Part shown: piece by piece, positions 32,753-41,773 of the stretch
How the letters are laid out: each line of letters starts with the position of its first letter
Numbering within the stretch: position 1 is the stretch's first letter
Assembly: GCF_001988955.1 (NCBI RefSeq)
Contig: NZ_CP014263.1
Span: forward strand, 4,958,501-5,022,500
Source of the DNA: Spirosoma montaniterrae
GTDB lineage: Bacteria > Bacteroidota > Bacteroidia > Cytophagales > Spirosomataceae
Length of the DNA: 64,000 nucleotides
Direction: 5' to 3'
Made by a program: the position numbers and the translations under genes
The notes under the pieces: generated by a model
Seen by the model: only the letters and a program-made list of their open reading frames with translations
Told to the model about the DNA's origin: nothing
Database searches by the model: none

Positions 32753-34405
32753 ATGAACCCACTCCGCGATTCTATTAGCAAACTACTGTTTGCGGCTTAC
32801 TGCTTAATCGGCATTGTCAATGCCCCGACTCGTGCTGCCAACGTTCCGGCAGACGAAGAGGTGCTGACGGTGGGCATCAGTTCGCTGATGCATGAGGAAA
32901 CCAACGTGTCGGAGCAGTTCGCGCTTTTTCAGTTTTTTACCAGCAACCCGTTACTAATCAATGGAAAGCCAGTAGAAGTACTTCTGGCCGACCAGCCATT
33001 CTTCGCCAATTTCGCCATATCGGGTGTGGTTGGCGATAAGGGTGTTGACCTGAAAGTCTGGCAGGAAGGCAAAATTCTGAAGCGGGTCCGCACGACGTTT
33101 AAGGCCGGTAGCCGGGCCGCTTTGTTAAACACTATTTACGAGGCTGTAGCTCAGGCTATGTTTGCTGCCCTGAACGTGCCGCCCGACAAATCATTTAGCA
33201 AAGGCCGGAGTATGCGCGGGGTTTTGGTGTACCCGCCCGCTGCGGTCAACGCCGAGAGAGGCAGCGACCTCTTGCCCGGTTTCGTACCCTGTCCTGTACC
33301 CAACTCAGGCTTTCTGAACGACGCCTTCGTTTCACGCTCGACCATCAACATACAGACTCCCAAACGACTCGACGCCTTCAAAGACCCGGTCCAGATCGGG
33401 CAGTTGGGATACGCGCTCTATGACCAGCCTGACGAGTCATATTTTCTGCTACGAAACACCACCGTTCCCGACGCAATTAAAACCAACGTTCGCAAACTGG
33501 CTTTTCCGGTCTATAGCCGACCGGGCCTGCCGTTGGTTTATTTGGCCGCTGGCGAGCGTTTCGAGCAGACGCAGGACCCCGCCGGTGCAGCCAGTGCGTA
33601 TCAGGCCGCGCTAATCGCCTGCAACAACCTGCATACCAGTCCATTCGAGAAGGCTGCTATCAAACAGGCCGCTTTTGGCCGCTTAGCCGAACTGGCCCGT
33701 CAGCGCGAACAGCCACAAACGGCTACGCTCATGAAACTGGCCCGCGACCTGAATCTGGCTTATCTGAACTCTGGATTAGCCGCGCAGGAAGGCAGTCAGT
33801 ATTATTCGATTGTCAAACGGGTGGGCAGCATATGTGACCGCGTGGAAGCGCAGGCGCGACAGGTGCGGGCGCAGAAACGTAAAAACGGTTTTATGGCCTT
33901 AACCAGCCTGGCATCGGGTATTGCGGGCGTTGCCAGTGCCGACAATGCGGGCGCGTCGTCGCAGGCAATACAGTCAACTGCCGAAACTTACGGCAAGCAG
34001 GCACTCGACTACTTGGGGCAATCCGGGCAGTTGACACAGGAAGCCGAAGCCGCCATGGCCGACGTATCGTCTAATTTCGCGCTGCTGTTCGAGGACCGTA
34101 TCGAAGCCATGGCCGACGACGATGCCGAGCAGATTGTGGCCGGGCAAACCTACCTCGCCCGTGAAATCACCTACCATTTACTGCACAGCCCCCTGCCTGA
34201 AATAGAACAGTTGCTGCTCGATTTTACGGTCGATAAAGGCCGGACTGGCGCGTTGCTGATGAACTACTTCGCCACGACCACTGAGGGTCAGCGGGTGGAA
34301 CAGATTATGGCCCTGCGGAAGCAACTCAACAAAGTAGAAGCCCTCACCTATCTCTATGAGAGCCGGGGCAATAATGTACCTGCCAACCTGCGGAAAGAGT
34401 TTTAA
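32753..34405 (+). CDS. Exported protein of unknown function
   Basis: A 550-residue protein that I do not recognise. A signal peptide is likely (MNPLRDSISKLLFAAYCLIGIVNAPTRAA). The N-terminal domain (about 35-140) looks like alternating strands and helices with LINGKPVEVLLADQPFFANF. A middle part has repeated helices of TPR character (YLAAGERFEQTQDPAGAASAYQAALIACNN, residues about 265-295). A Gly/Ala-rich helix pair (FMALTSLASGIAGVASADNAGASS, about 380-405) might insert in membrane. It is first gene after the promoter at 32673-32703 and is followed by another exported-protein gene 28 nt downstream, suggesting a joint envelope role. Confidence 0.7.
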   Translation: MNPLRDSISKLLFAAYCLIGIVNAPTRAANVPADEEVLTVGISSLMHEETNVSEQFALFQFFTSNPLLINGKPVEVLLADQPFFANFAISGVVGDKGVDLKVWQEGKILKRVRTTFKAGSRAALLNTIYEAVAQAMFAALNVPPDKSFSKGRSMRGVLVYPPAAVNAERGSDLLPGFVPCPVPNSGFLNDAFVSRSTINIQTPKRLDAFKDPVQIGQLGYALYDQPDESYFLLRNTTVPDAIKTNVRKLAFPVYSRPGLPLVYLAAGERFEQTQDPAGAASAYQAALIACNNLHTSPFEKAAIKQAAFGRLAELARQREQPQTATLMKLARDLNLAYLNSGLAAQEGSQYYSIVKRVGSICDRVEAQARQVRAQKRKNGFMALTSLASGIAGVASADNAGASSQAIQSTAETYGKQALDYLGQSGQLTQEAEAAMADVSSNFALLFEDRIEAMADDDAEQIVAGQTYLAREITYHLLHSPLPEIEQLLLDFTVDKGRTGALLMNYFATTTEGQRVEQIMALRKQLNKVEALTYLYESRGNNVPANLRKEF

Positions 34406-34433
34406 ACGGTTAAACTAACTCGGGTCAACAACA

Positions 34434-35708
34434 ATGCGAACACGAATAGTTACCGGATCAATAATCTACCTTATCGCTTCATTGATAGCGAGTTCATACG
34501 CAATGGCGCAGTGTCCAGGTGCCACACCAGCCGCGTCAAACTGGTGTACGCTTCATTGCCATTGGTACGACTGTGTGCGACCCGGTGAGAAAACTCCATA
34601 TGACTGCTGCGATTGCTTGCGTATCCGTCGAATAGATGAACAGAAGCGGATACAAGAACAATATCAGGCTCGTATCCGGTATGAAAGCGAAAAACGCGAA
34701 GCGGCCCGGAAGCAGGAAGAACAGGAGCGAGTAGCTGCTGAGGAACGCCGAAAACAAGACCAATATCGGCAGGCCCAACTCAACCTTGCAGCTCAGCAGG
34801 TAGAAATTAACCGCGAAGCTGAGGCCGCCCGGCAGCGCGAAGCCGCCGAGCAGCGACGACGCGAACAGGAAGCCGAAGAACGCGAACGAAAACGTCAGGC
34901 CGAAATTCAGCGCAAACAGATGCTCGAAGCGTCGATTCAGCAGCAGCTTCAGAATGCTACGGTGGCCCATCAGCAGGTGCTAACCGTTGGCGAAGTGAAT
35001 CGGCAGCAGGTTGTAGGCGGTATTGGTGCGCTGGGGCAGCAGTTGGCCGAACAGTCGAGTCAGGAACGCGAACATCGGCAGCAGTCTGGCAGCGGCTGGC
35101 AACCTACCGATGCGCGGGTGCTGGGCAATGCGGGCTACACCGATTTGGAAGAAATGTCGGGCCGTACCGGGTCAGCCCCGCACCCTTCGGTAACCGCCCC
35201 GCCTGCCCGTGTCGGCGCGGGCGCGAACACGACCCAAACGCGTCCGTGGCCCACACCTGGCATATCAGCAACTACGCCCAAAGATGAGTTCGTAGCTACG
35301 GGGCCGGGCCGGTTTTATGTATGGGGAATATCGGGTGCGGGTTATGGCCTTTGGCTACAACAGGATGGTCGGCGAGTACTGCTCTACACCCTGACGCATC
35401 CTATTGCGGCCTTCATACCTGCGGCTGGCCAATCATTCTATCTCACCCAGGGCAACGCCGTGTATGGTGGCCGGGCTGGTCAGCCGCTTCAGGTGCTGGC
35501 TCAGGTAGCGGCTCCTATCGACGGGCTGGCCGTTGGCCCCGACGGGTCGCTGTTCATCTCGACGCCGGAGGGTGTAGTACGACAGCGAAACGGGCAGACG
35601 ATTGTACTTAGCGGCCCCGACCGTCACGGCCCGTTGCGCCTGAACAATAAACAGTTAGAGGTATTCCTATCTGCCGAAAAACGTTCGGTTTCTGTTGTCA
35701 TTCCTTAA
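34434..35708 (+). CDS. Exported protein with Cys-rich head, long Arg/Glu/Gln coiled coil and propeller-like tail
   Basis: A 424-residue protein of unknown function. After a signal peptide (to about SYAMAQ) comes a Cys/His-rich segment (CPGATPAASNWCTLHCHWYDC, later YDCCDC) with nine Cys that may bind metal or form disulfides. Residues about 65-190 form a long charged coiled coil, rich in Arg, Glu, Gln and Ala. A low-complexity linker (about 210-275) leads to a C-terminal domain with propeller-like repeats (GPGRFYVWGISGAGYGLWLQQDG, then LAVGPDGSLFISTPEGVVRQRNG). It lies in the exported-protein run, with gaps of 28 and 14 nt to its neighbours. Confidence 0.7.
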   Translation: MRTRIVTGSIIYLIASLIASSYAMAQCPGATPAASNWCTLHCHWYDCVRPGEKTPYDCCDCLRIRRIDEQKRIQEQYQARIRYESEKREAARKQEEQERVAAEERRKQDQYRQAQLNLAAQQVEINREAEAARQREAAEQRRREQEAEERERKRQAEIQRKQMLEASIQQQLQNATVAHQQVLTVGEVNRQQVVGGIGALGQQLAEQSSQEREHRQQSGSGWQPTDARVLGNAGYTDLEEMSGRTGSAPHPSVTAPPARVGAGANTTQTRPWPTPGISATTPKDEFVATGPGRFYVWGISGAGYGLWLQQDGRRVLLYTLTHPIAAFIPAAGQSFYLTQGNAVYGGRAGQPLQVLAQVAAPIDGLAVGPDGSLFISTPEGVVRQRNGQTIVLSGPDRHGPLRLNNKQLEVFLSAEKRSVSVVIP

Positions 35709-35722
35709 CTTCTATCTACATC

Positions 35723-36805
35723 ATGAAACAACTGTTTACCCTACTCCGGCCCACGCTTCTGCTGTTGCTGTACCTTCATCAAGTAGGCGCGTCGGCCCAG
35801 ACGCCCGCCCGGCGTCCTGACCAGATTGTGAAACTCGATAATTCGGTTATCGAGGTAATTATCAACGAAATTGACGAAACGGGAGTCAGCTACCGGCTTT
35901 TCGGTAATGCCAGCGGGCCGGTTAGTCGCATCAATAAAACCGACATCAGTTATATCCGCTATACCAATGGCGATGTAGAGCGATTTGCGCAAACGCCTGC
36001 TGCCACGGCTGTGGCTAAACCAGCCCAGACGCTGACTCGGCCAGCCGAGCCGGTAGCGAGTTCGGCACCAGCTACGCCTGCTCGTAAAGGTTTATCGGCA
36101 TCGCAGCCGAAACCGGCCCGTAATGTGCCCGTTGCCGAAACCAATCGCTCAACCAATCGCCCGCAGGGGTTGCGCGACGCCGATTCTGGCGGATCGGGGC
36201 GGCAGACCAGCACACGCGGGCGGGCGTCGGAGCAGGCCGTGGGCGATAATCCTAAAGCCAGCGTATTTGCCACCGTCGGTGCCGGAGCCGCGCAGTATAT
36301 GATTATTCAGAATACCGAGCGGTTTACGAGCCAGTTTGCCTTCGTGTGCCGGTTCGGGCTGGGCGTTCGGGTGCCGTTGTCCGAAAAACTGACACTCGAA
36401 CCAACGCTTGAATACGCGCAGTTAGGCGGTGTCTGGACCGAAACCGACGATCAGGGAACAACCACTACGGCCACGCTGACGCTGAATAACGCGCAGTTTA
36501 GTTTGCCGTTGGTATATACTTCGACCAACACGGGCGGGCTGCGGTTTCTGGTGGGGTGCGGGCCGTATGGCATACTGGGAACAAGCGCGGTTATAAAAGC
36601 CAATGGTGAGAAAGAGATTCTTGAATACGGCTTCGACATGCGCCGGGCACACGTTGGAGCTATTGGCTTGCTGGGCGTTCGGAAAAATAAAGTAGGAGCA
36701 TTGGCTTACGGAAGCTCCAGCCTCACAAACCTTTACGGCACAAAGTTTGGCGATACCAAAATCCGGGTACTTGCCTTTGGCCTTTCGCTTCGCTATTACT
36801 TCTGA
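35723..36805 (+). CDS. Outer-membrane beta-barrel-like protein with small N-terminal beta domain
   Basis: A 360-residue exported protein. After the signal peptide (cut near ASAQ) comes a small beta domain (about 33-90) with the pattern DQIVKLDNSVIEVII, SYRLFGNASGP, DISYIRYTNGDVERF. A Pro/Ala/Ser/Thr-rich linker of about 90 residues follows. The C-terminal 170 residues alternate hydrophobic strands and end with an aromatic residue (LSLRYYF), as an outer-membrane barrel would. The small beta domain also appears in the next gene's product, where it seems to occur twice. Gaps: 14 nt before, 22 nt after. Function is unknown. Confidence 0.75.
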   Translation: MKQLFTLLRPTLLLLLYLHQVGASAQTPARRPDQIVKLDNSVIEVIINEIDETGVSYRLFGNASGPVSRINKTDISYIRYTNGDVERFAQTPAATAVAKPAQTLTRPAEPVASSAPATPARKGLSASQPKPARNVPVAETNRSTNRPQGLRDADSGGSGRQTSTRGRASEQAVGDNPKASVFATVGAGAAQYMIIQNTERFTSQFAFVCRFGLGVRVPLSEKLTLEPTLEYAQLGGVWTETDDQGTTTTATLTLNNAQFSLPLVYTSTNTGGLRFLVGCGPYGILGTSAVIKANGEKEILEYGFDMRRAHVGAIGLLGVRKNKVGALAYGSSSLTNLYGTKFGDTKIRVLAFGLSLRYYF

Positions 36806-36827
36806 TTCACATTATTGCTATCGCACC

Positions 36828-38114
36828 ATGAAAAACGCTATACGCATCGGAACGGGTTTACTGATTCTATGCCTCACCGATACCGGATTCGCACAGAACG
36901 CCCTGTACTTCACCAATGGCAACCGCATTGCGGGTGCACAGTTGGTTGAGCTAACCGACGAAAAAATCAAGTTTGCCGTGAAGCGGGGCGAGACAATGGT
37001 TAATTACAGCTACCGGCGCGAAAACGTGCTGATGGCGTTTAACCAGGACGGACACTTTTTGGTAACGTCAGACCTGAACGCCGACCCGACACAGGCTCAG
37101 CAACAGTTTCGTAGTTTTCTGATGGCTCAGCCGCGCCCGATTCAAACCGACCTGCTGGTGAAGGCCGTGCCACTAACGGTCATTCCGGCCACAATCTCTT
37201 ATGAAAGTGACGAAGTAGTAAATTACCAGTTGCCGGGCGGAGGGGCCGGGTCGATTAGCAAAGCTGATTTGGTTGGGATTGTGTACCGCAACGGACGCCA
37301 CCAGATTCTGCGCGACCCCGGCGAAGCGGCCCCGCTGCTCGCTACGGTTCGGCAGCAGCTTGCTACCGGCACCGGTTCTGTACCTGACCCAACGCCACAA
37401 CCGGCCCCTGCACCCGCTGTTGCGCCCGTAGCTGCGGCTGTTATTGCACCTGCACCCATTGCCCCAGCCGTTACCGAATCTGCCCCCGCGCCGGTTGCGC
37501 CTGCTGCCGTTGCGCCGGTGCCGGTAACGCCCGCTCCGCAACCAATGATTGCTCAGACGAGCCTGACATCGACGCCCACAACCACACCAGCTCCTGTGGC
37601 AGTGGATAAGCCAAAACTCACCGACGAAGAATACCAGACGTATCGGACAAAGGCACTCCGAAAAGTCGATGAGTTTGCGTCGTATCTGAACGTGATTACC
37701 GATAAAAAGCTTACCGGTGACGAAAAAGACAAAGCCATTGAGCAGGCCGCTAAACTGTTTATGCCATCGGCCACAATTGAAGTTACTTCCGCCAGTCGGC
37801 CCGGTTCGCGCCGGTATCCCATCCGCGATTATTTGACCCGGCTGAAGCTGCTGCCCTACAGTTCAGCGAAAGTTGAATGGTCTGAAATACAATACATTAG
37901 AGAGTTGACACAAGCCGCCGATGGTAACTATTACGGTACCATAACGGGGCAACAGACTTTCACCGGCTACGGGCAGGGCGACAACGTGCTGTATTCCGAC
38001 GTGACCCAGAAAAATGTGCGCGTGAAACTGCAATCGTACCAAAAGCTTATCGACGGGCAGGGGCAGGTTAATTGGGAAGTGCTACTGGGCAACATCGGTG
38101 TTGCGAATAATTAA
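36828..38114 (+). CDS. Exported protein with two beta domains and Pro/Ala-rich linker
   Basis: A 428-residue protein. The signal peptide (MKNAIRIGTGLLILCLTDTGFAQ) fixes the start at 36828. Residues about 24-80 carry YFTNGNRIAGAQLVELTDEKIKF, and about 120-165 ISYESDEVVNYQLPGGGAGS followed by DLVGIVYRNGRHQIL: both resemble the N-terminal beta domain of the preceding protein. A long Pro/Ala/Val linker (about 185-265) leads to a C-terminal domain (270-428) with LFMPSATIEVTSASRPGSRRYPI, YLTRLKLLPYSSAKVEW and GQQTFTGYGQGDNVLYSD, reminiscent of NTF2-like folds. Function unknown; presumably works with its neighbours at the envelope. Confidence 0.7.
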   Translation: MKNAIRIGTGLLILCLTDTGFAQNALYFTNGNRIAGAQLVELTDEKIKFAVKRGETMVNYSYRRENVLMAFNQDGHFLVTSDLNADPTQAQQQFRSFLMAQPRPIQTDLLVKAVPLTVIPATISYESDEVVNYQLPGGGAGSISKADLVGIVYRNGRHQILRDPGEAAPLLATVRQQLATGTGSVPDPTPQPAPAPAVAPVAAAVIAPAPIAPAVTESAPAPVAPAAVAPVPVTPAPQPMIAQTSLTSTPTTTPAPVAVDKPKLTDEEYQTYRTKALRKVDEFASYLNVITDKKLTGDEKDKAIEQAAKLFMPSATIEVTSASRPGSRRYPIRDYLTRLKLLPYSSAKVEWSEIQYIRELTQAADGNYYGTITGQQTFTGYGQGDNVLYSDVTQKNVRVKLQSYQKLIDGQGQVNWEVLLGNIGVANN

Positions 38115-38127
38115 CCTCACCCGCGTT

Positions 38128-38151
38128 CCCTCCCCTGAAAGCAGGGGAGGG
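38128..38151. repeat. Dispersed-type hairpin repeat (10-bp stem)
   Basis: Arms ccctcccctg and caggggaggg flank a 4-base loop. The surrounding text (cctcaccc ... ggggtgaag) has the look of a dispersed repeat known from many Bacteroidota and cyanobacteria. A diverged partial second copy (ccctgaaagcagg) begins near 38187. Confidence 0.65.
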
Positions 38152-38241
38152 GTGAAGCTTGGAAGCTTCGCGTTTCTCATCTCTTCCCTGAAAGCAGGAG
38201 TTGGCGATCCGATGTTTCGGTGGGTTTTAGATCAGCTAATC

Positions 38242-39588
38242 ATGAACGTGGTTTTACTTTTCCTCGGATGCTGTGCTTTGCCCGGTTTGTGCATGGCCCG
38301 GCCTGCGCCCTGTCTGCGGTTGGCGGGGGTAGTGCAGGACTATGCCACGCGCCAGCCGTTGGTGGCAACCCTTTCGCTGAAAACAGCCACCGGACGCGTT
38401 AAACTCGCCAGCAGTGCCGAAGCAACAGGCTCGTTTTCCGTCGATGTCAACTGCCCGGCTACAGCCTTAGTGATTGAGCGAACGGGGTATCGAACCCAGT
38501 CGTTGCCGCTTGATGGGAATGGGTCGACTGCCGGGCCGGTATACGTGTTTATCCCGCTGGTGTCGGTCGATAAGCAGGGTAGCGACCGGGCCTATCAGCA
38601 GTCGGAGCAAACGTTTTATGAGCAAAACCAGTCGGCCACACCAAGCGGGCGACCACAACGCGGCACGTTCGTCGTCACCGACGCCCTGACCGGAACCCCA
38701 CTGCGGGCGCAGACCTGCCTGTTTTCGACCAACGCCAAAACCAAACGCTGTTTCGATGCCGACGCAGCCGGGCAGTTCCTGACGCAATTTACGCAGCAGG
38801 ACATTGTGGCAATGGAAGTGCGAATGGCTGGTTATCAGCCGTATCAGGGCAATCTGATTGTAGAAAAAGTAGACGGGCGCAGCCTGCGGCACGACATTCG
38901 GCTACTACGGCAACTGACACTGCTGGCCGTACAAACTAACATAGCCAACGCCCGCTGCGAACTCCGCACCGCCGGGGGCGCGAAAACCATCGGACTGTTG
39001 CCGGTGCCGGGTGGCGAAGGGTGGTTTTGCGCTTACGACCTGCTGCCTCAGCGATACCAGTTGCAGATTACCGACGCCAGCGGGCGCGTAGTACGGCAGG
39101 AAGCGGTGACGGTGCGGCCCGGCCTGAATCTGCATCAGTTCATGCCCGAAAAGCCACCAACCACTGCCAGGCCACTGCCGGAGCCGGTAGTGGCCGTAAC
39201 GAATCCGCCCGCACCGCCAAACGCTCCGCGCCGGAAATTGCAATTACCCGACGAACTGCCGCTCCTCTACTTCGATCAGGGCAGCTATCTGCTCGATGAC
39301 GATGATAAGGACGTTTTACGGCAAGTGGCCGATTATCTGCGAACGCATCCCGGCTACCGGGTGAAATTAGTGGGCCACACCGACCCTAAAGGCGACGAGC
39401 GGCTAAATCGCTACTTAGCCGAGTTTCGGGCGAAGGTAATCGCCAATTTTCTGCACTGGCAGGGCGTACCCGACAACCGCATGGACGTAACGGGGCAGGG
39501 GAGCCGCTACCCGGTTTCGCCCTCCGACACCGACGAAAACAAAGCCAAAAATCGGCGCGTGTTCCTCAAATTAGAAGTTGATCCATGA
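38242..39588 (+). CDS. OmpA-family protein with repeated beta-sandwich domains
   Basis: A 448-residue exported protein. The signal peptide is MNVVLLFLGCCALPGLCMA, for which I start at 38242; 38212 is an alternative. Two or three Ig/carboxypeptidase-regulatory-like domains follow (LAGVVQDYATRQPLVATLSL; FVVTDALTGTPLRAQTC; VQTNIANARCELRTAGG). The C-terminal 110 residues are an OmpA/MotB peptidoglycan-binding domain: LYFDQGSYLL, VKLVGHTDPKGDERLNRYLA and ENKAKNRRVFLKL. It would tie the gene-run's complex to peptidoglycan. Its stop overlaps the next start (ATGA, 4 nt), so the two are translationally coupled. Confidence 0.85.
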   Translation: MNVVLLFLGCCALPGLCMARPAPCLRLAGVVQDYATRQPLVATLSLKTATGRVKLASSAEATGSFSVDVNCPATALVIERTGYRTQSLPLDGNGSTAGPVYVFIPLVSVDKQGSDRAYQQSEQTFYEQNQSATPSGRPQRGTFVVTDALTGTPLRAQTCLFSTNAKTKRCFDADAAGQFLTQFTQQDIVAMEVRMAGYQPYQGNLIVEKVDGRSLRHDIRLLRQLTLLAVQTNIANARCELRTAGGAKTIGLLPVPGGEGWFCAYDLLPQRYQLQITDASGRVVRQEAVTVRPGLNLHQFMPEKPPTTARPLPEPVVAVTNPPAPPNAPRRKLQLPDELPLLYFDQGSYLLDDDDKDVLRQVADYLRTHPGYRVKLVGHTDPKGDERLNRYLAEFRAKVIANFLHWQGVPDNRMDVTGQGSRYPVSPSDTDENKAKNRRVFLKLEVDP

Positions 39589-40538
39589 GAAATAACTACA
39601 TTTTTTACCTGCTCACGGCTGTTGGGCTGGCCGCGCTGCCGGGGTGCCATCAGGAACCGGATTTACCCGCGTCGATTATTCCGGCGAGTTGTCAGCTTGG
39701 CTTGGTCGAACTTGTCGAACAAGATTATCAGGTCAGAACGAACAACCAGTATGATGCTTTTGGGCAACTAAAAAAAGTTGACTATCAGTTTGTAATGCCT
39801 TCGCTGAACTACACCGCACAGACCGTTCACACGTACTCGTCCGACCGCTACTTGACGAATTCGGTAGAAACGGTTACTTATGTAGGTCGGCAACCGCAGT
39901 CGGGCGATGTGGTTTCGACGCGAACGACGTACCAGTATGACGGCACACCCAAACAAATCAGCCGGGTCGAATACGCCTATACCACCGCTGGCGGCAGGAC
40001 GTACAGCGATACCGATGAATACCTCTATACGAATGGGCGACTAACGACCTACCAAACTAAAAACAGTGGTGGCGAAGTCATTCGCAAATACACCTTCGGA
40101 ACCGACGGAAAACTACAGGCATACAGCGACGGGTCGGTTTGGACGAACACCGTAACAAACGGTAAGATTACGAAGCGCGAAAAGCCCGGCGATGGCAGTG
40201 TAATTACCTGTGCATTCGACAGTAAAGGGCAACGGCTGCAACTGGAAGAAACCTACCCGGCCACGAAGCGACGAATCGTGACGCAATACACTTACGACGA
40301 CCGACTGAACCCCGCGCTTGCCCAGCTAAAACGGCGGGGCTTCCCCGACCTGGACCTCGGCGGCAGCACTCAGGTCAATAACCAAACGGCCATTCGCACG
40401 CAAACGTATCAAAACGACGCCCTCATCAGCGACGTAACGCAGACCATGCGCCATACCTACAACGCAGCGGGTTACTCGCTCGGCTCAGCCAGCAGCACCG
40501 GCGCCCGCATTCGCAACTATTACACCAACTGTCCCTGA
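39585..40538 (+). CDS. Lipoprotein with YD/RHS-like repeat strands, function unknown
   Basis: A 317-residue predicted lipoprotein: the signal peptide MRNNYIFYLLTAVGLAALPGC ends at lipobox Cys21. The rest is a series of beta-strands in the style of YD repeats (YDAFGQLKKVDYQF, TYQYDGTPKQISRVEYAYT, YLYTNGRLTTYQTKN, YTFGTDGKLQAYSDG, YTYDDRLNPALAQLKRRG). Such repeats are common in bacterial RHS proteins and in short Bacteroidota lipoproteins. No toxin domain follows. The start codon overlaps the OmpA-type gene stop, and the next gene starts 3 nt after the stop, so it is within one operon. Confidence 0.75.
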   Translation: MRNNYIFYLLTAVGLAALPGCHQEPDLPASIIPASCQLGLVELVEQDYQVRTNNQYDAFGQLKKVDYQFVMPSLNYTAQTVHTYSSDRYLTNSVETVTYVGRQPQSGDVVSTRTTYQYDGTPKQISRVEYAYTTAGGRTYSDTDEYLYTNGRLTTYQTKNSGGEVIRKYTFGTDGKLQAYSDGSVWTNTVTNGKITKREKPGDGSVITCAFDSKGQRLQLEETYPATKRRIVTQYTYDDRLNPALAQLKRRGFPDLDLGGSTQVNNQTAIRTQTYQNDALISDVTQTMRHTYNAAGYSLGSASSTGARIRNYYTNCP

Positions 40539-40541
40539 ACC

Positions 40542-41744
40542 ATGAACGCGAAACAGTACCTTTTCATGCTCTGGCTAATTGGCTCATGGTCAGGTGGGTG
40601 GGCGCAAACGGCCCCGGCTTCGTTGTCGGCTCTGCCCAAAAAAGAAGCGGATGAGATTCGGTTTTTAGCCAAGAAAAAAATCGAAAAAGGACTGGCTGAC
40701 CTGCTTAATACGCTTACCTTCGAGGACATTGGCGAGTTTGAACGCGACGCGCTGATTAAGAACAGCTTTCTGCCCAATGCAAATCAGGTGTTTTTCAGCG
40801 ACGAGGTGATTCTGGAAGATGACATCGAACCCGAACATAAAAATCATGAAAACGTAGTTGACGTGCCGGTTGAAAAATACCTGCGTAACGTCGATTTGTT
40901 TTACGCCAAGACCGCCGAACCGAGCATTTCGTTCGGCAATGTTGTGGTTTCGCCAGTGCAGATAGGCGATGGCTTTCCGTATGTGAAGGTATTTTTCACG
41001 TCGAATTTTAAAAGCAAACACGCCAAACTCGACCAGCCGTATCAGTCCACAAGCCGGGTGGCCGAATTGCGGGCCGAAAAAGAGAACGGCAAATGGCAGG
41101 TTTACATCATCCGGCTGGCCTTTCTTCGACCCGGCGAAGGGTTGGCTAAATTAGGCAAACCGACGGGCGTAAAAAACCGCAAAACCACCGTTGCCGACTC
41201 GGCTAAAACCGAACCGCTCAAGGCCGTCGAACCGGTGGCAATCAAAGACCCGCAACCGAAACTGCCCGATGCAGTGCCGCAACTTTCGGTGCCTGCTGCC
41301 CAGACAACCGCCATAGCTGAAACGCAAAAATCAGCAGCGAAGAAGACCCGCAAAAAAGTGGAGGATAAAGCGGTTGTGGCTCCTGACCTGCAAAAAACAC
41401 TGACAGCCGAACAGCAGCAACGCGCCCGTCGCTACCGTACACAGGGTTGGCTGTCGCTCGTGGGGGGCATAGCCGGGCTGGCCGGTAGCTATTTAACCTA
41501 CTCGAAAATTCAGGCTGATTATCAGACGTATATGTCCAAAGTCGATGCGCTCAATGCCGACTATGACGTTTGGCGCGAAGTAGCCCGGCAACCCACGGGC
41601 GGGCGCATGGCCCCGCTGCCGCTGGCCGGATACGGGAGGCCCGGCATCTACGCGGCCTACGGGGCCGGGGCTGTGGGTGTTGGGCTAACCGTCAATGGCG
41701 TACTGCGGCTGATGAAGGCGGGCCGGGTAAAGCGAGCGAAGTAA
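40542..41744 (+). CDS. Exported protein with NTF2-like region and C-terminal hydrophobic helices
   Basis: A 400-residue protein with signal peptide MNAKQYLFMLWLIGSWSGGWAQ. Residues about 40-200 contain FERDALIKNSFLPNANQVFFSDE, VEKYLRNVDLFY and GKWQVYIIRLAFLRPGEG, an alternation like that in the C-terminal domain of the protein encoded at 36828. A Lys/Ala/Pro-rich linker follows (205-290), then two hydrophobic helices at about 303-322 (WLSLVGGIAGLAGSYLTYSK) and about 365-388 (GIYAAYGAGAVGVGLTVNGVL). Function unknown. It lies 3 nt after the preceding gene, with a 29-nt gap to the T9SS cargo gene. Confidence 0.7.
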   Translation: MNAKQYLFMLWLIGSWSGGWAQTAPASLSALPKKEADEIRFLAKKKIEKGLADLLNTLTFEDIGEFERDALIKNSFLPNANQVFFSDEVILEDDIEPEHKNHENVVDVPVEKYLRNVDLFYAKTAEPSISFGNVVVSPVQIGDGFPYVKVFFTSNFKSKHAKLDQPYQSTSRVAELRAEKENGKWQVYIIRLAFLRPGEGLAKLGKPTGVKNRKTTVADSAKTEPLKAVEPVAIKDPQPKLPDAVPQLSVPAAQTTAIAETQKSAAKKTRKKVEDKAVVAPDLQKTLTAEQQQRARRYRTQGWLSLVGGIAGLAGSYLTYSKIQADYQTYMSKVDALNADYDVWREVARQPTGGRMAPLPLAGYGRPGIYAAYGAGAVGVGLTVNGVLRLMKAGRVKRAK

Positions 41745-41773
41745 ACTATCTACACCAAAAAATTATCATTGTC

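Noticed and set aside
39585..40538. RHS polymorphic toxin
   Set aside because: The YD-like repeats are few, the protein is a short lipoprotein and there is no RHS core signature, toxin tip or immunity gene.
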